This document shows, piece by piece, positions 7,722 through 27,319 of a stretch of DNA of 64,000 bases (position 1 is its first letter; every line of letters starts with the position of its first letter). The translations under genes were made by a program, and so were the position numbers. The notes beneath the pieces are model-generated. The model made no database searches and was not told the DNA's origin. It worked only from the letters and a program-made list of their open reading frames with translations. The stretch covers positions 1,612,001 to 1,676,000 of the forward strand of contig NZ_CP082273.1 of the NCBI RefSeq assembly GCF_019880385.1, given 5' to 3'. Origin of the DNA: Nocardioides coralli. GTDB taxonomy: Bacteria; Actinomycetota; Actinomycetes; Propionibacteriales; Nocardioidaceae.

Positions 7722-8506
7722 TTGATCGGCTGGTGGATGACCTGCCGGAAGTGGTCGACGATCTTCAGGTCGCCGGCCAGGTGGATCTCCGATCCGTCAC
7801 CGCGGCGCCACAGCCGCGTCAGCAAGGGCGCGGCAGCGCCGCTGATGACGGCGTCGGGCTCGACGCCCGGGTCCGCCACGACGTGGATGTCGTCCTCGTC
7901 GTGGTGGGTCCCCTCGGCATCGTCCCCGGAGAAGCGGCCCAGCTGTACCCACACCTGCTCGTCGGTGTCGGTGATGTCCAGCCGCAGGTAGTGGGGGAGC
8001 GGGCTGAAGCTGCCCCACGGCGGGCACCCGCCGTACATGACGTCGAGCACCTCGTCCACGCCGTCAGCGGCGAGAGCCGCGTCCAGCGGTGACTCCGCAC
8101 CCGCGGCCTGCTCGGCGTCGACCCGGTGGACCAAGGCCTCGAGCGCCTGGCGACGCATGATGAAGCCGACCGTCTGCTCGGTGGACCACGTCCAGGCCTC
8201 GTCGGGCGCCTCCGCCGCCGCCAGCGCGTCCTGCAGTGCCCGTGACCGCTCGTCGAAGACGGCGAGCATCTCGGTGTGCCCCGAGGGTCGTTTGGGGTCG
8301 GGGTAGTCGTCCGGTGCCTTGGGCCGGTGCGTGACGACGTGGGCCCAGAAGTCCTGGACCTCGGTGAGGTGCCACAGCAGGTCGGCGGCGTTCCAGTCCG
8401 GGCAGCCCGGGACGCGGGCCGACGGCTCACACGACGAGAGCACCTCGCGGAATCGTGATGATTCGGACGCGAGGTGCCGGAGGTAATCCTCGGAGTCGAG
8501 CTTCAT
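7718..8506 (-). CDS. Maleylpyruvate isomerase family mycothiol-dependent enzyme (DinB-like)
   Basis: The 262 residues match the actinobacterial MDMPI/TIGR03083 group. The N-terminal helical-bundle domain carries the usual metal-binding histidine region (CPDWNAADLLWHLTEVQDFW at about 34-53), and the C-terminal half is the separate MDMPI C-domain. Members use mycothiol as thiol cofactor in detoxification or thiol transfer; the substrate here is unknown. The ATG has no Shine-Dalgarno but TAGCCT lies 6 bases upstream, so the message is probably leaderless. The TAG stop lies in the same CTAG as the stop of the FHA gene on the other strand. Confidence 0.85.
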   Translation of the reverse strand: MKLDSEDYLRHLASESSRFREVLSSCEPSARVPGCPDWNAADLLWHLTEVQDFWAHVVTHRPKAPDDYPDPKRPSGHTEMLAVFDERSRALQDALAAAEAPDEAWTWSTEQTVGFIMRRQALEALVHRVDAEQAAGAESPLDAALAADGVDEVLDVMYGGCPPWGSFSPLPHYLRLDITDTDEQVWVQLGRFSGDDAEGTHHDEDDIHVVADPGVEPDAVISGAAAPLLTRLWRRGDGSEIHLAGDLKIVDHFRQVIHQPIN

Positions 8507-8512
8507 CCTCGC

Positions 8513-8518
8513 AGGCTA
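8513..8518 (-). promoter_or_regulatory. -10 hexamer of leaderless MDMPI-family gene
   Basis: TAGCCT on the minus strand is 6 bases upstream of the ATG at 8506, and no ribosome site is present. Confidence 0.5.
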
Positions 8519-8519
8519 G

Positions 8520-10764
<2,245 letters not shown>

Positions 10765-10768
<4 letters not shown>

Positions 10769-11724
10769 CCACGTCACAGCCCCAGACCCCCGACGTCCCC
10801 GACCTCCCCGACCTCACCGCGCAGCACGAGCGGGCCTCGGCCAAGGCGCGGGTGCTCGCCGGCGCCCTGCCCTGGCTGAAGCGCTACCACGGCAAGGTCG
10901 TGGTGGTGAAGTACGGCGGGAACGCGATGACCGACGACACCCTCAAGCAGGCCTTCGCAGAGGACATCGCCTTCCTGCGGTTCGCGGGCTTCCGGCCGGT
11001 CGTCGTGCACGGCGGCGGCCCCCAGATCTCGACGATGCTGGACCGCCTCGGCATCGAGTCGGAGTTCCGCGGGGGGCTCCGCGTCACCACCCCCGAGGCC
11101 ATGGACGTGGTGCGCATGGTGCTGGTCGGGCAGGTGCAGCGCGAGCTGGTCGGGCTGATCAACGACCACGGACCCCTCGCGGTCGGCCTGTCCGGCGAGG
11201 ACGCCGGGCTGTTCACCGCCAAGCCGGCCAACACGATCGTCGACGGCGAGGAGGTCGACCTCGGCCTCGTGGGTGAGGTCGCGTCCGTACGCCCGGAGGC
11301 GGTGGTCGACCTCGTCGACGCCGGGCGGATCCCCGTCATCTCGAGCGTCGCGCCCGACGCCGACGGCCGGGTCCACAACGTCAACGCCGACACCGCGGCC
11401 TCCGCCCTGGCGATCGCGCTCGGCGCGGAGAAGCTGCTGGTGCTCACCGACGTCGAGGGGCTCTACCGCGACTGGCCCGACAGCGACGACGTGATCCAGG
11501 AGATCAGCCCCGAGGCGCTCGAGGAGCTGATGCCGACGCTGGCCAGCGGCATGGTCCCGAAGATGACCGCCTGCCACCGGGCGGTGACCGGCGGCGTGGC
11601 CAAGGCGACCGTGGTCGACGGTCGCGAGCCGCACTCGGTGCTGCTCGAGCTCTTCACCGACGAGGGGATCGGCACCCAGGTGCTCCCCGGCGTACCGACC
11701 CGGCTCAGGAAGGCGAAGGGATGA
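10765..11724 (+). CDS. argB: Acetylglutamate kinase
   Basis: ArgB phosphorylates N-acetylglutamate, usually the arginine-inhibited step. The ATG at 10765 overlaps the argJ stop (ATGA) and yields 319 residues. Visible are [10 protein letters not shown] near the start of the kinase fold, VHGGGPQI in the substrate loop, and [12 protein letters not shown] near the nucleotide site. An N-terminal helix of about 40 residues precedes the fold, as in arginine-sensitive hexameric kinases. The 3' end overlaps argD by 4 bp. Confidence 0.97.
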
Positions 11725-12878
11725 CTCTCCAGGACCGCTACCCCCAGGCGCTGATGAACACCTTCGGCCCACCGCGGCTCGCGCTGGTGCGGGGCGAGGG
11801 TGCCCGGGTGTGGGACGACGCCGGCCGCAGCTATCTCGACTTCTTCGGCGGGATCGCCGTCAACGCCCTCGGTCACGGCCACCCCGCACTGGTCGACGCG
11901 GTCACCGAGCAGCTGCGCACGCTCGGCCACGTCTCCAACTTCTTCACCACCGCCCCCCAGGTGGAGCTGGCCGAGCGCATCCTCGAGCTGCTCGGCGGGT
12001 CCGAGGGGAGGGTCTTCTTCGTCAGCTCGGGCACCGAGGCCAACGAGGCGGCCCTCAAGCTCACCCGCCGGACCGGCCGTACCCGGCTCGTCGCCGCGGA
12101 GGGCTCGTTCCACGGCCGCACGATGGGAGCGCTGGCGCTCACCCACAAGGCCGCCTACCGCGAGCCGTTCGAGCCGCTGCCCGGCGAGGTCGACTGGGTG
12201 CCCTACGGGGACGTCGAGGCGCTGCGTGCTGCCGTCGACGACCGCACGGCGGCCGTCGTCCTCGAGCCCATCCAGGGCGAGGCGGGTGTCGTCGTCCCGC
12301 CGGACGGCTACCTCGCAGCCGCGCGCGACATCACTCGCGCCCACGGTGCGCTGCTCTGGCTCGACGAGGTCCAGACCGGCGTGGGACGCACCGGCGAGTG
12401 GTTCGCCCACGACCCCGCCGTCGCCCCCGACGTGGTCACCCTCGCCAAGGGGCTCGGCGGCGGGATCCCCGTCGGCGCGTGCGTCGGACTGGGGGAGGCG
12501 GGAGCGCTGCTCGGGCCGGGCAACCACGGCACGACCTTCGGCGGCAACCCGGTCGCCTGCGCGGCCGGCCTCGCCGTCATCGAGACCGTCGAGAAGGAGG
12601 GGCTGCTGGGCAACGCCGTCGACCGCGGTGGGCAGCTGGTCGACATGCTCCGGAGCAGTTCCCACGTGACGGCCGTCGAGGGGCGGGGGCTGATGATCGG
12701 CGCCCAGCTGGCCGACGAGCGCGCCGTCGGGGTCGTCACCCGGGGGCAGGACGCCGGCTTCCTGCTCAACAACACCGGCCCGGCCCGCCTGCGCTTCGCC
12801 CCACCGCTCACCATCACCGAGGCCGACGTGGCCGAGCTCGCCGACGCGTGGGCCGGGATCGTGGAGGACCCCTCGTGA
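11721..12878 (+). CDS. argD: Acetylornithine transaminase
   Basis: A class III PLP-dependent aminotransferase of 385 residues that makes N-acetylornithine from the semialdehyde and glutamate. The PLP-binding lysine is Lys243 in [11 protein letters not shown], and the preceding [15 protein letters not shown] carries the cofactor aspartate. [12 protein letters not shown] and [10 protein letters not shown] are also present. It overlaps argB at its start and argF at its end, both by 4 bp. It may also serve lysine synthesis (DapC role), which sequence alone cannot decide. Confidence 0.96.
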   Translation: MTLQDRYPQALMNTFGPPRLALVRGEGARVWDDAGRSYLDFFGGIAVNALGHGHPALVDAVTEQLRTLGHVSNFFTTAPQVELAERILELLGGSEGRVFFVSSGTEANEAALKLTRRTGRTRLVAAEGSFHGRTMGALALTHKAAYREPFEPLPGEVDWVPYGDVEALRAAVDDRTAAVVLEPIQGEAGVVVPPDGYLAAARDITRAHGALLWLDEVQTGVGRTGEWFAHDPAVAPDVVTLAKGLGGGIPVGACVGLGEAGALLGPGNHGTTFGGNPVACAAGLAVIETVEKEGLLGNAVDRGGQLVDMLRSSSHVTAVEGRGLMIGAQLADERAVGVVTRGQDAGFLLNNTGPARLRFAPPLTITEADVAELADAWAGIVEDPS

Positions 12879-13796
12879 CCCGTCACTTCCTTGCCGACGA
12901 CGACCTCACCCCCGCCGAGCAGGCGGAGGTGCTGGCGCTCGCGCTATCGATGAAGCAGGCCCCGTTCGACCGGCAGCCGCTGGCCGGCCCGCACACGGTC
13001 GCCATGATCTTCGACAAGCCGACGCTGCGGACCCAGGCGTCCTTCGCGGCCGGCATCGCGGAGCTCGGCGGCCACCCGATGCTGGTCGACGGCAGCCTCG
13101 CTGGCATCGGGGTCCGCGAGTCGATCGCCGACGTCGCCCGCGTCCTGGGACGCCAGGCCTCCGTGGTCGTGTGGCGCACCTACGGGCAGGACCGGATCGA
13201 GGAGATGGCGGCGTACGCCGGTGTGCCGGTCGTCAACGCGCTGACCGACGACTACCACCCGTGCCAGCTGCTGGCCGACCTGCTGACGGTGCAGGAGCAC
13301 CGTGGTCGGCTCGCGGGGCAGCGCGTCGCCTTCGTCGGGGACGGCGCCTGCAACATGGGCAACTCCTGGCTGCTGGCGGGTGCGACCGCGGGCATGCACG
13401 TGGTGATCGGCGCCCCGGAGGGCTACGTGCCGGACGCAGCCATGGTGAAGCGCGCGGCGGCGGTCGCCGCCGGGACCGGCGGGTCGGTGGCCCTGGAGAC
13501 CGACCCGGTGGCGGCCGTCACCGGCGCCGATGTCGTCGTCACCGACACCTGGGTGTCCATGGGCAAGGAGGACGAGGCCGCCGACCGGCTGGCCGACCTC
13601 GCGCCGTACACCGTGACCAGCGAGCTGTTCGCCCGCGCGGCCGACGACGCCGTCCTGCTGCACTGCCTGCCGGCCTACCGCGGCAAGGAGGTCGACGCGG
13701 AGGTCATCGACGGGCCGCGCAGTCTTGTCTGGGACGAGGCCGAGAACCGGCGCCACGCCCAGAAGGCGATCCTCACGTGGCTGCTGGGGGCCGACG

Positions 13797-13804
<8 letters not shown>
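12875..13804 (+). CDS. argF: Ornithine carbamoyltransferase
   Basis: ArgF makes citrulline from ornithine and carbamoyl phosphate. The GTG at 12875 overlaps the argD stop and gives 309 residues. The family marks HPCQLLADL, the ornithine loop [10 protein letters not shown] (about 222) and the catalytic HCLPAYRG are intact. The carbamoyl-phosphate signature normally written STRTR is replaced by PTLRTQ at residues 49-54 ([12 protein letters not shown]). The SMG loop argues against an N-acetylornithine enzyme. It overlaps argR by 8 bp. Confidence 0.94.
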
Positions 13805-17808
<4,004 letters not shown>

Positions 17809-18154
17809 CGAGCGCGCTGCTAACGTTCCACCCGTCGCGAGAGCGGCTCCCAACACCTCGGGCTCTGGCCCTCGTTGGGTGGCGCGCGCGGCGCCGGAAC
17901 AGCCCGGCCCCGTCGAGTTGACGGGCACCGAGCCGGACCGGTAAGTTTTTGCAGGTTGCCCCAGCGCTGGCCCGCAAGGGTCGGTGTCGGTGCGCGCCCG
18001 ATGTTTGAGAACTCAACAGTGTGTTTATGTCGATAGAATTAGTTTGTGTGCCCTGTCAATGGCGCAATGTTTGTTGTGTTGTTGTTTGGGTTTGATGATT
18101 GATTCTGGCAATTGTGTCAGGGTTTGTTGTCAGGTTTGAGTTTTTTGTAGGTTT
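17809..18154 (+). promoter_or_regulatory. rrn promoter and leader
   Basis: The best promoter is TTGACG (17918-17923), an 18-bp spacer and TAAGTT (17942-17947), giving a start near 17954 and a 200-nt leader. A TGTTTGAGAACTC element at 18002-18014 resembles the boxA/processing segment found in actinobacterial rrn leaders, and a related TGTTTGAGATC recurs in the 16S-23S spacer near 20012. ATGTCGATAGA at about 18028 can pair with TCTGTCGACAT in the spacer behind 16S, an expected RNase III stalk for 16S. No gene is seen here. Confidence 0.75.
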
Positions 18155-23266
<5,112 letters not shown>

Positions 23267-23423
23267 ACCCACACGACCACACCCCCACCACCCGGGGAAC
23301 ACGGTCACGGTGTGCACGACACCCACAGACACACAAAGAGCACTGCTCCGCGTCCACTAACCAGATCCCAACCAACACACCCACCACACACGAGTGTGTG
23401 GCAGGGAACAGTTGGAAATAGAG
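23267..23423 (+). other. 23S-5S spacer, 3' arm of the 23S processing stalk
   Basis: The spacer is AC-rich, complementary in long blocks to the GT-rich 16S-23S spacer. For example CGCGTCCACTAACCAGATC (23349-23367) pairs with 20019-20037 at 18 of 19 positions. Confidence 0.75.
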
Positions 23424-23541
23424 TTACGGCGGCCATAGCGAACGGGAAACACCCGGACCCATCCCGAACCCGGAAGTTAAGCCGTTCAGCGCCGATGGTA
23501 CTGCACCCGAGAGGCTGTGGGAGAGTAGGACGCCGCCGGAC
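23424..23541 (+). rRNA. rrf: 5S ribosomal RNA
   Basis: The text TTACGGCGGCCATAGCG, then CCCGAACCCGGAAGTTAAG and AGTAGGACGCCGCCGGAC is a standard actinobacterial 5S. CGGCGGC at the 5' end pairs with GCCGCCG at the 3' end (helix I). The ends are accurate to a few bases. Confidence 0.96.
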
Positions 23542-23550
23542 ATTCTTTCA

Positions 23551-23590
23551 TCGAGGGCCACCCCAGACGGGGTGGCCCTCGATCCATTTC
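23551..23590 (+). terminator. rrn operon terminator
   Basis: A perfect 14-bp stem, 23551-23564 with 23569-23582, closes an AGAC loop 10 nt after 5S. The T tract is weak (TCCATTTCC). Confidence 0.85.
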
Positions 23591-23761
23591 CAGACCTTTT
23601 CCGGACCCATTTCTGGCCATGACGGTGGTTGTGGTCGAGCCCGGGGACGAGCCAGCTGTCAGGCACAGGCAAGCCATGACCGGCAGTCTTCACAGCCTGC
23701 ATCGGCAGGCCCGCCGGGGCGTCGGTGCCCACCGACAGGCTGGGTGCCGAGGTGATGAGAG

Positions 23762-24118
23762 ATGACAGGGACGACAGCAGCGAGCCAGCAGGTGGCCGAC
23801 CACAACCAGGTGCGGTTGGTGGGTCGGGTCTCGGGGGAGCCCGAGGAACGCAGGTTGCCCAGCGGCGACCGGGTGTGGGCGTTCCGGGTCGTGGTGGCGC
23901 GTGAGCAGCCCCACGGCCGGCAACGCGTCGACGCCCTCGAGTGCGCGGCCTGGAGCGGGCGGACACAACGCTCGGTCGCGCGCTGGAGCCCCGGCGACCT
24001 CGTCGAGGTCGAGGGTGCGCTGCGCCGACGGTTCTACCGCACCGGTGGCGGCACCCAGTCGCGCGTGGAGGTGGAGGTCGCCGCCGCCCGGATCATCCGT
24101 CGCGCAGCGACCGCATGA
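23762..24118 (+). CDS. Single-stranded DNA-binding protein-like (SSB paralogue)
   Basis: The 118-residue protein is a single OB fold of the SSB family: NQVRLVGRVSGEPEERRLPSG at about 14-34, then WAFRVVV, a VDALECAAWSG strand and GDLVEVEGALRRRFY. It ends soon after the fold and lacks the acidic C-terminal tip by which replicative SSB recruits partners, so it is probably a paralogue rather than the housekeeping SSB. It lies directly after the rrn terminator, and its 3' end overlaps the convergent DUF1015 gene by 26 bp. A 48-codon ORF ends on its ATG (23619-23765) but shows no recognisable features. Confidence 0.75.
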   Translation: MTGTTAASQQVADHNQVRLVGRVSGEPEERRLPSGDRVWAFRVVVAREQPHGRQRVDALECAAWSGRTQRSVARWSPGDLVEVEGALRRRFYRTGGGTQSRVEVEVAAARIIRRAATA

Positions 24119-25211
24119 TGACGCCGAGACTGGGCTTGGGCTGGAACGAGGTGGCCTTCTCCGGGAGGACCCGGTGGTCGGCCACGATCCCACCCACGAG
24201 GTCGAAGTCCGGTGCCGGCATGAGCACGGCGATCCGTCGGCGGGTGAGCCGTTGCAGCGTGTCCTCGACCGAGTGGTGGTAGGTCACACGACGGGGCTTG
24301 CCGGGAAGTCGGGGCAGCAGCTCCTCGTGCAGCACCTCCACCGCCGCCCGGGAGTCCGGCAGCCGGAGCTCGAGGCGGGCCCACTCCCGACCATCGGTGA
24401 CCACCAGGGTGCTGGGGCCGAGCGCCGCCATGGCATCGGGCTCCGCGGCCGCGCTCAGCTCGGCGATGCCCTCGACGGCCTCGCCGAGCTGCGGGAGCGA
24501 CGTGTCCGCCACCGTGCGATGGATGGCCCCGAGGAAGAGGGGGGTGTCGTCCTGGTCGACCAGCATCGCGAGGCCCCGGTCGGCGGGGGAGCCCGGATCG
24601 GCCTCCTGCATCCGGAGGTAGGCCTCGTAGCGGTGGTGTCCGTCCGCGATGAGCGGCCGGGCATCCGCCAGGTCCTCCCGGAGTCGCGCCAGCAGCTCGG
24701 GAGCACGGATCGCCCACAGCCGGTTGTGCCGCTCGGCACGGTCCGTGAACTCGCGGTCAGGGGGGCCGGCCATGACGTCGTGGACGAGGGCGCGCACGGC
24801 GGCAGGACCGCGGTGCACCAGCAGGATGGGGGCGGGGTTCACCTGCATCTGCGTCATCCGGGCCGCCAGCTCGTCGGCCTGGGCGTCGTGGACGCCCTCG
24901 TGGGGGAGCACGACCTGCTGCTCTCCCGGGCTCGCCCGCCGTGACACGTCCAGCGCGCCGACCAGACCGCGGACGGTGAGGCCGCCGACGGCGTACTCGT
25001 GCAGGTAGACGGCGGGCTGGGTGTCGCGCGTCAGGTGTCCCTGGCGCTCCCACCGACGCAGCCGGCTGCCGACGTCCCGGTACGGCCGCGCGAAGGCCCG
25101 GGCCGACGCGGGGTCCCCGACCCGGTGCGGGGAGAGACCGAGGGCGCGGAAGGCCTCCAGACGGAACGGGCCGGCGACGGGGGCTGGGGGGCGCGCCGGT
25201 CCGGAATCCAC
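24093..25211 (-). CDS. DUF1015 family protein
   Basis: The 372-residue protein matches the DUF1015 family, whose hallmark IADGHHRYEAYL is visible near residue 190. Other family text is FARPYRDVGSRLRRWERQGHLTRD at about 41-64 (partial match) and YLHEY. The molecular function is unknown; no membrane segment or signal peptide is present. It starts with GTG at 25211, has no ribosome site, and TACGAT lies 6 bases upstream, so the mRNA is probably leaderless. Its promoter is back-to-back with that of the HAD gene. Confidence 0.88.
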   Translation of the reverse strand: MDSGPARPPAPVAGPFRLEAFRALGLSPHRVGDPASARAFARPYRDVGSRLRRWERQGHLTRDTQPAVYLHEYAVGGLTVRGLVGALDVSRRASPGEQQVVLPHEGVHDAQADELAARMTQMQVNPAPILLVHRGPAAVRALVHDVMAGPPDREFTDRAERHNRLWAIRAPELLARLREDLADARPLIADGHHRYEAYLRMQEADPGSPADRGLAMLVDQDDTPLFLGAIHRTVADTSLPQLGEAVEGIAELSAAAEPDAMAALGPSTLVVTDGREWARLELRLPDSRAAVEVLHEELLPRLPGKPRRVTYHHSVEDTLQRLTRRRIAVLMPAPDFDLVGGIVADHRVLPEKATSFQPKPSLGVIMRSLRDG

Positions 25212-25217
25212 CGGGTC

Positions 25218-25227
25218 ATCGTAGGGT
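25218..25227. promoter_or_regulatory. Overlapping divergent -10 elements for DUF1015 and HAD genes
   Basis: On the minus strand TACGAT (25223-25218) lies 6 bases before the DUF1015 GTG. On the plus strand TAGGGT (25222-25227) is a -10 candidate for the HAD gene. The two hexamers share the central TA. Confidence 0.4.
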
Positions 25228-25260
25228 GCCCTCCCAGCGACAGCAGGGAGGAGGGTGAGC

Positions 25261-26274
25261 GTGCTCAGGGCGACGGCAGGACCCTTGGTCGACTCCCACG
25301 ACCTGGTGATGTTCGACCTCGACGGCGTGGTCTACATCGGGGAGACCGCCGTGCCCGGGGCGCCCGACCAGCTCCGCGCCCTGCGCGACACCGGTGTGCA
25401 CGTCGCGTTCATCACCAACAACGCCTCTCGCCCTCCCGACGCGGTGGTCCAGCGGCTCGCCGCGGTGGGGGTCGAGGCCTCCCCGGCCGATGTCGTCACC
25501 TCTGCCCAGGCCGCGGCCCACGTGCTCCGGACGAGGTTCGGCAGCGACGCGGCCATCGCGGTGCTGGGCGCGGAGGGCCTGGTCGAGGCGGTGCGGGAGG
25601 AGGGCCTCGAGCCGCGCGACGTCGACGACGCGGACGTGGTGGCGATCGTGAGCGGCTACGGGCCGGACGTCGTGTGGCGCGACGTGATGCGTGCGGCGGT
25701 GCGGATCCGCGGGGGCCTGCCCTGGGTCGCCAGCAACACCGACCGTACGCTCCCCACGCACGACGGCCCAGCGCCCGGGCACGGCGTGCTCGTCGACATG
25801 ATCGCGCGCTTCGCTGACGTCACCCCGGAGGTGGCCGGCAAACCCGAGCGGCCCCTGCTCGACGAGACCATCCGCCGCGTCGGCGGTGACCGACCGCTGA
25901 TGGTCGGCGACCGGATCGACACCGACATCGAGGGCGCGCGGAACGTGTCGGTCGCCTCGCTCCTCGTCATGACGGGCGTCACCGGCCTGGATGAGCTGGT
26001 CTCCGCCGCGCCGAGACTGCGGCCGACCCACGTCTCCACCGATCTCACGGGGTTGTTCGCGGTGCACGGGTGCCCGGAGCGACGCGACGCCGGGTGGGAG
26101 CTCGGGGGGTGGACCGCACGCGTCGACGACGGAGTCCTCGCCGTGACCGGCTCGGGAGCGGTCGACGACTGGTGGCGGGTGGTGGCCACGGCTGGGTGGC
26201 ACCACCTGGACGAGCACGGCACGCCTGTGGACACCACGGGGTCGGTGCCGCCCGGGACCGCCCCGGAGCGGTAG
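25261..26274 (+). CDS. HAD-IIA family hydrolase (phosphatase)
   Basis: This is a haloacid-dehalogenase phosphatase of the IIA (NagD/PGP-like) group. Motif I is MFDLDGVVYIG, motif II ITNNASRP, motif III the lysine in GKPERPLLDETIRR, and motif IV MVGDRIDTDIEGA. A C-terminal tail of about 70 residues follows the fold. The GTG at 25261 sits 6 bases after AGGAGG; the earlier GTG at 25255 is too close to it. The same gene precedes a 59-aa ORF and tlyA in M. tuberculosis (Rv1692). Substrate unknown. The TAG stop is part of the -10 hexamer of the next gene. Confidence 0.9.
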   Translation: MLRATAGPLVDSHDLVMFDLDGVVYIGETAVPGAPDQLRALRDTGVHVAFITNNASRPPDAVVQRLAAVGVEASPADVVTSAQAAAHVLRTRFGSDAAIAVLGAEGLVEAVREEGLEPRDVDDADVVAIVSGYGPDVVWRDVMRAAVRIRGGLPWVASNTDRTLPTHDGPAPGHGVLVDMIARFADVTPEVAGKPERPLLDETIRRVGGDRPLMVGDRIDTDIEGARNVSVASLLVMTGVTGLDELVSAAPRLRPTHVSTDLTGLFAVHGCPERRDAGWELGGWTARVDDGVLAVTGSGAVDDWWRVVATAGWHHLDEHGTPVDTTGSVPPGTAPER

Positions 26275-26277
26275 CCT
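26272..26277 (+). promoter_or_regulatory. -10 hexamer overlapping the HAD stop codon
   Basis: TAGCCT begins with the TAG stop of the HAD gene and ends 7 bases before the ATG of the 59-aa gene, which lacks a ribosome site. Confidence 0.45.
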
Positions 26278-26284
26278 CCTGGCC

Positions 26285-26464
26285 ATGAGCCAGGCGCATC
26301 CCGAGACCCCCAGGGCCGATGCCGTCCGGACCGGCGTCGCCGCGGTGGACGAGGTGCTCGACTCCCTCGCGGGGCTGGACGAGCTCGACGTCGCTGACCA
26401 CCCGCCTGTCTTCGAGTCCGCCCACGCGCGCCTGCGAGCCGCCCTCGACGGCGACGACGCCTGA
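26285..26464 (+). CDS. Conserved 59-aa protein between HAD hydrolase and TlyA
   Basis: This short acidic protein of 59 residues has two helical segments (VRTGVAAVDEVLDSLAGL and PPVFESAHARLRAAL). It holds the position and size of M. tuberculosis Rv1693, which also sits between the HAD gene and tlyA. The function is unknown. It is probably translated from a leaderless message that starts just after the HAD stop codon. tlyA begins 18 bp after its stop. Confidence 0.75.
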   Translation: MSQAHPETPRADAVRTGVAAVDEVLDSLAGLDELDVADHPPVFESAHARLRAALDGDDA

Positions 26465-26482
26465 CCCCGGGCCTGATCCGGG

Positions 26483-27319
26483 GTGCCGCGCCGACTCCGG
26501 CTGGACGCCGAGCTGGTCCGGCGAGGACTGGCCCGGTCCCGTGAGCACGCCAGCGAGCTGGTGGCTGCCGGTCGGGTCACCGTCGCCGGAGCCCGGGCCA
26601 CGAAGCCTGCGACCGGCGTCACCACGGACGCGGCGATCGTGGTGCGCGACGACCCCGACCGACCCGACTACGTCTCGCGCGGGGGTCACAAGCTGGCAGG
26701 GGCACTCGAGGTCTTCACCCCGGCGGGGCTCGACGTCGCAGGGCGCCGCTGTCTCGACGCCGGCGCGTCGACCGGGGGGTTCACCGACGTGCTGCTGCGG
26801 GCAGGCGCACGAGAGGTCGTGGCCGTCGACGTGGGCTACGGCCAGCTCGCTTGGCCGGTCCGCACCGATCCACGCGTCGTCGTCCACGACCGCACCAACA
26901 TCCGTGACCTCACCCCGGAGCTGGTGGGGGACCCGGTCGACCTGGTCGTGGGAGATCTGTCCTTCATCTCGCTGACGCTGGTGCTGGACGCGCTGGTCTC
27001 GGTGACCTCGCCCGACGGCGACCTCGCCCTCATGGTGAAGCCGCAGTTCGAGGTGGGGAAGGACCGCGTGGGCAAGGGGGGTGTGGTTCGGGATCCCGAG
27101 CTCTGGGTGGAGGCCGTGGCCACCGTGGCGGAGGCTGCCGCGACGCGGGGATGGGGGGTTCGCATGGTCACACCGAGCCCACTGCCCGGTCCCTCGGGCA
27201 ACGTCGAGTTCTTCCTGTGGCTCCGCCGCGGCCCGGACTCCCTGTCGGCGGCCGAACGCGACGCCGTCGTGCGGGGCGGCACCTCGACGTCGGCGCCGGG
27301 TGAGAAGGTGGACCCGTGA
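26483..27319 (+). CDS. tlyA: 16S/23S rRNA (cytidine-2'-O)-methyltransferase TlyA
   Basis: The 278 residues combine an N-terminal S4 RNA-binding domain (about 5-60: RLDAELVRRGLARSREHASE) with an FtsJ-like SAM methyltransferase (about 65-250: YVSRGGHKLAGAL, GASTGGFTDVLL, KPQFEVG). TlyA methylates the ribose of one cytidine in each subunit and in mycobacteria sets capreomycin sensitivity. The start is GTG at 26483. It overlaps nadK by 4 bp. Confidence 0.95.
   Translation: MPRRLRLDAELVRRGLARSREHASELVAAGRVTVAGARATKPATGVTTDAAIVVRDDPDRPDYVSRGGHKLAGALEVFTPAGLDVAGRRCLDAGASTGGFTDVLLRAGAREVVAVDVGYGQLAWPVRTDPRVVVHDRTNIRDLTPELVGDPVDLVVGDLSFISLTLVLDALVSVTSPDGDLALMVKPQFEVGKDRVGKGGVVRDPELWVEAVATVAEAAATRGWGVRMVTPSPLPGPSGNVEFFLWLRRGPDSLSAAERDAVVRGGTSTSAPGEKVDP

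Noticed and set aside
23619..23765. 48-codon ORF directly upstream of the SSB-like gene
   Set aside because: It ends on the SSB start (ATGA) but has no recognisable ribosome site, composition bias or family text; noted only in the SSB entry.
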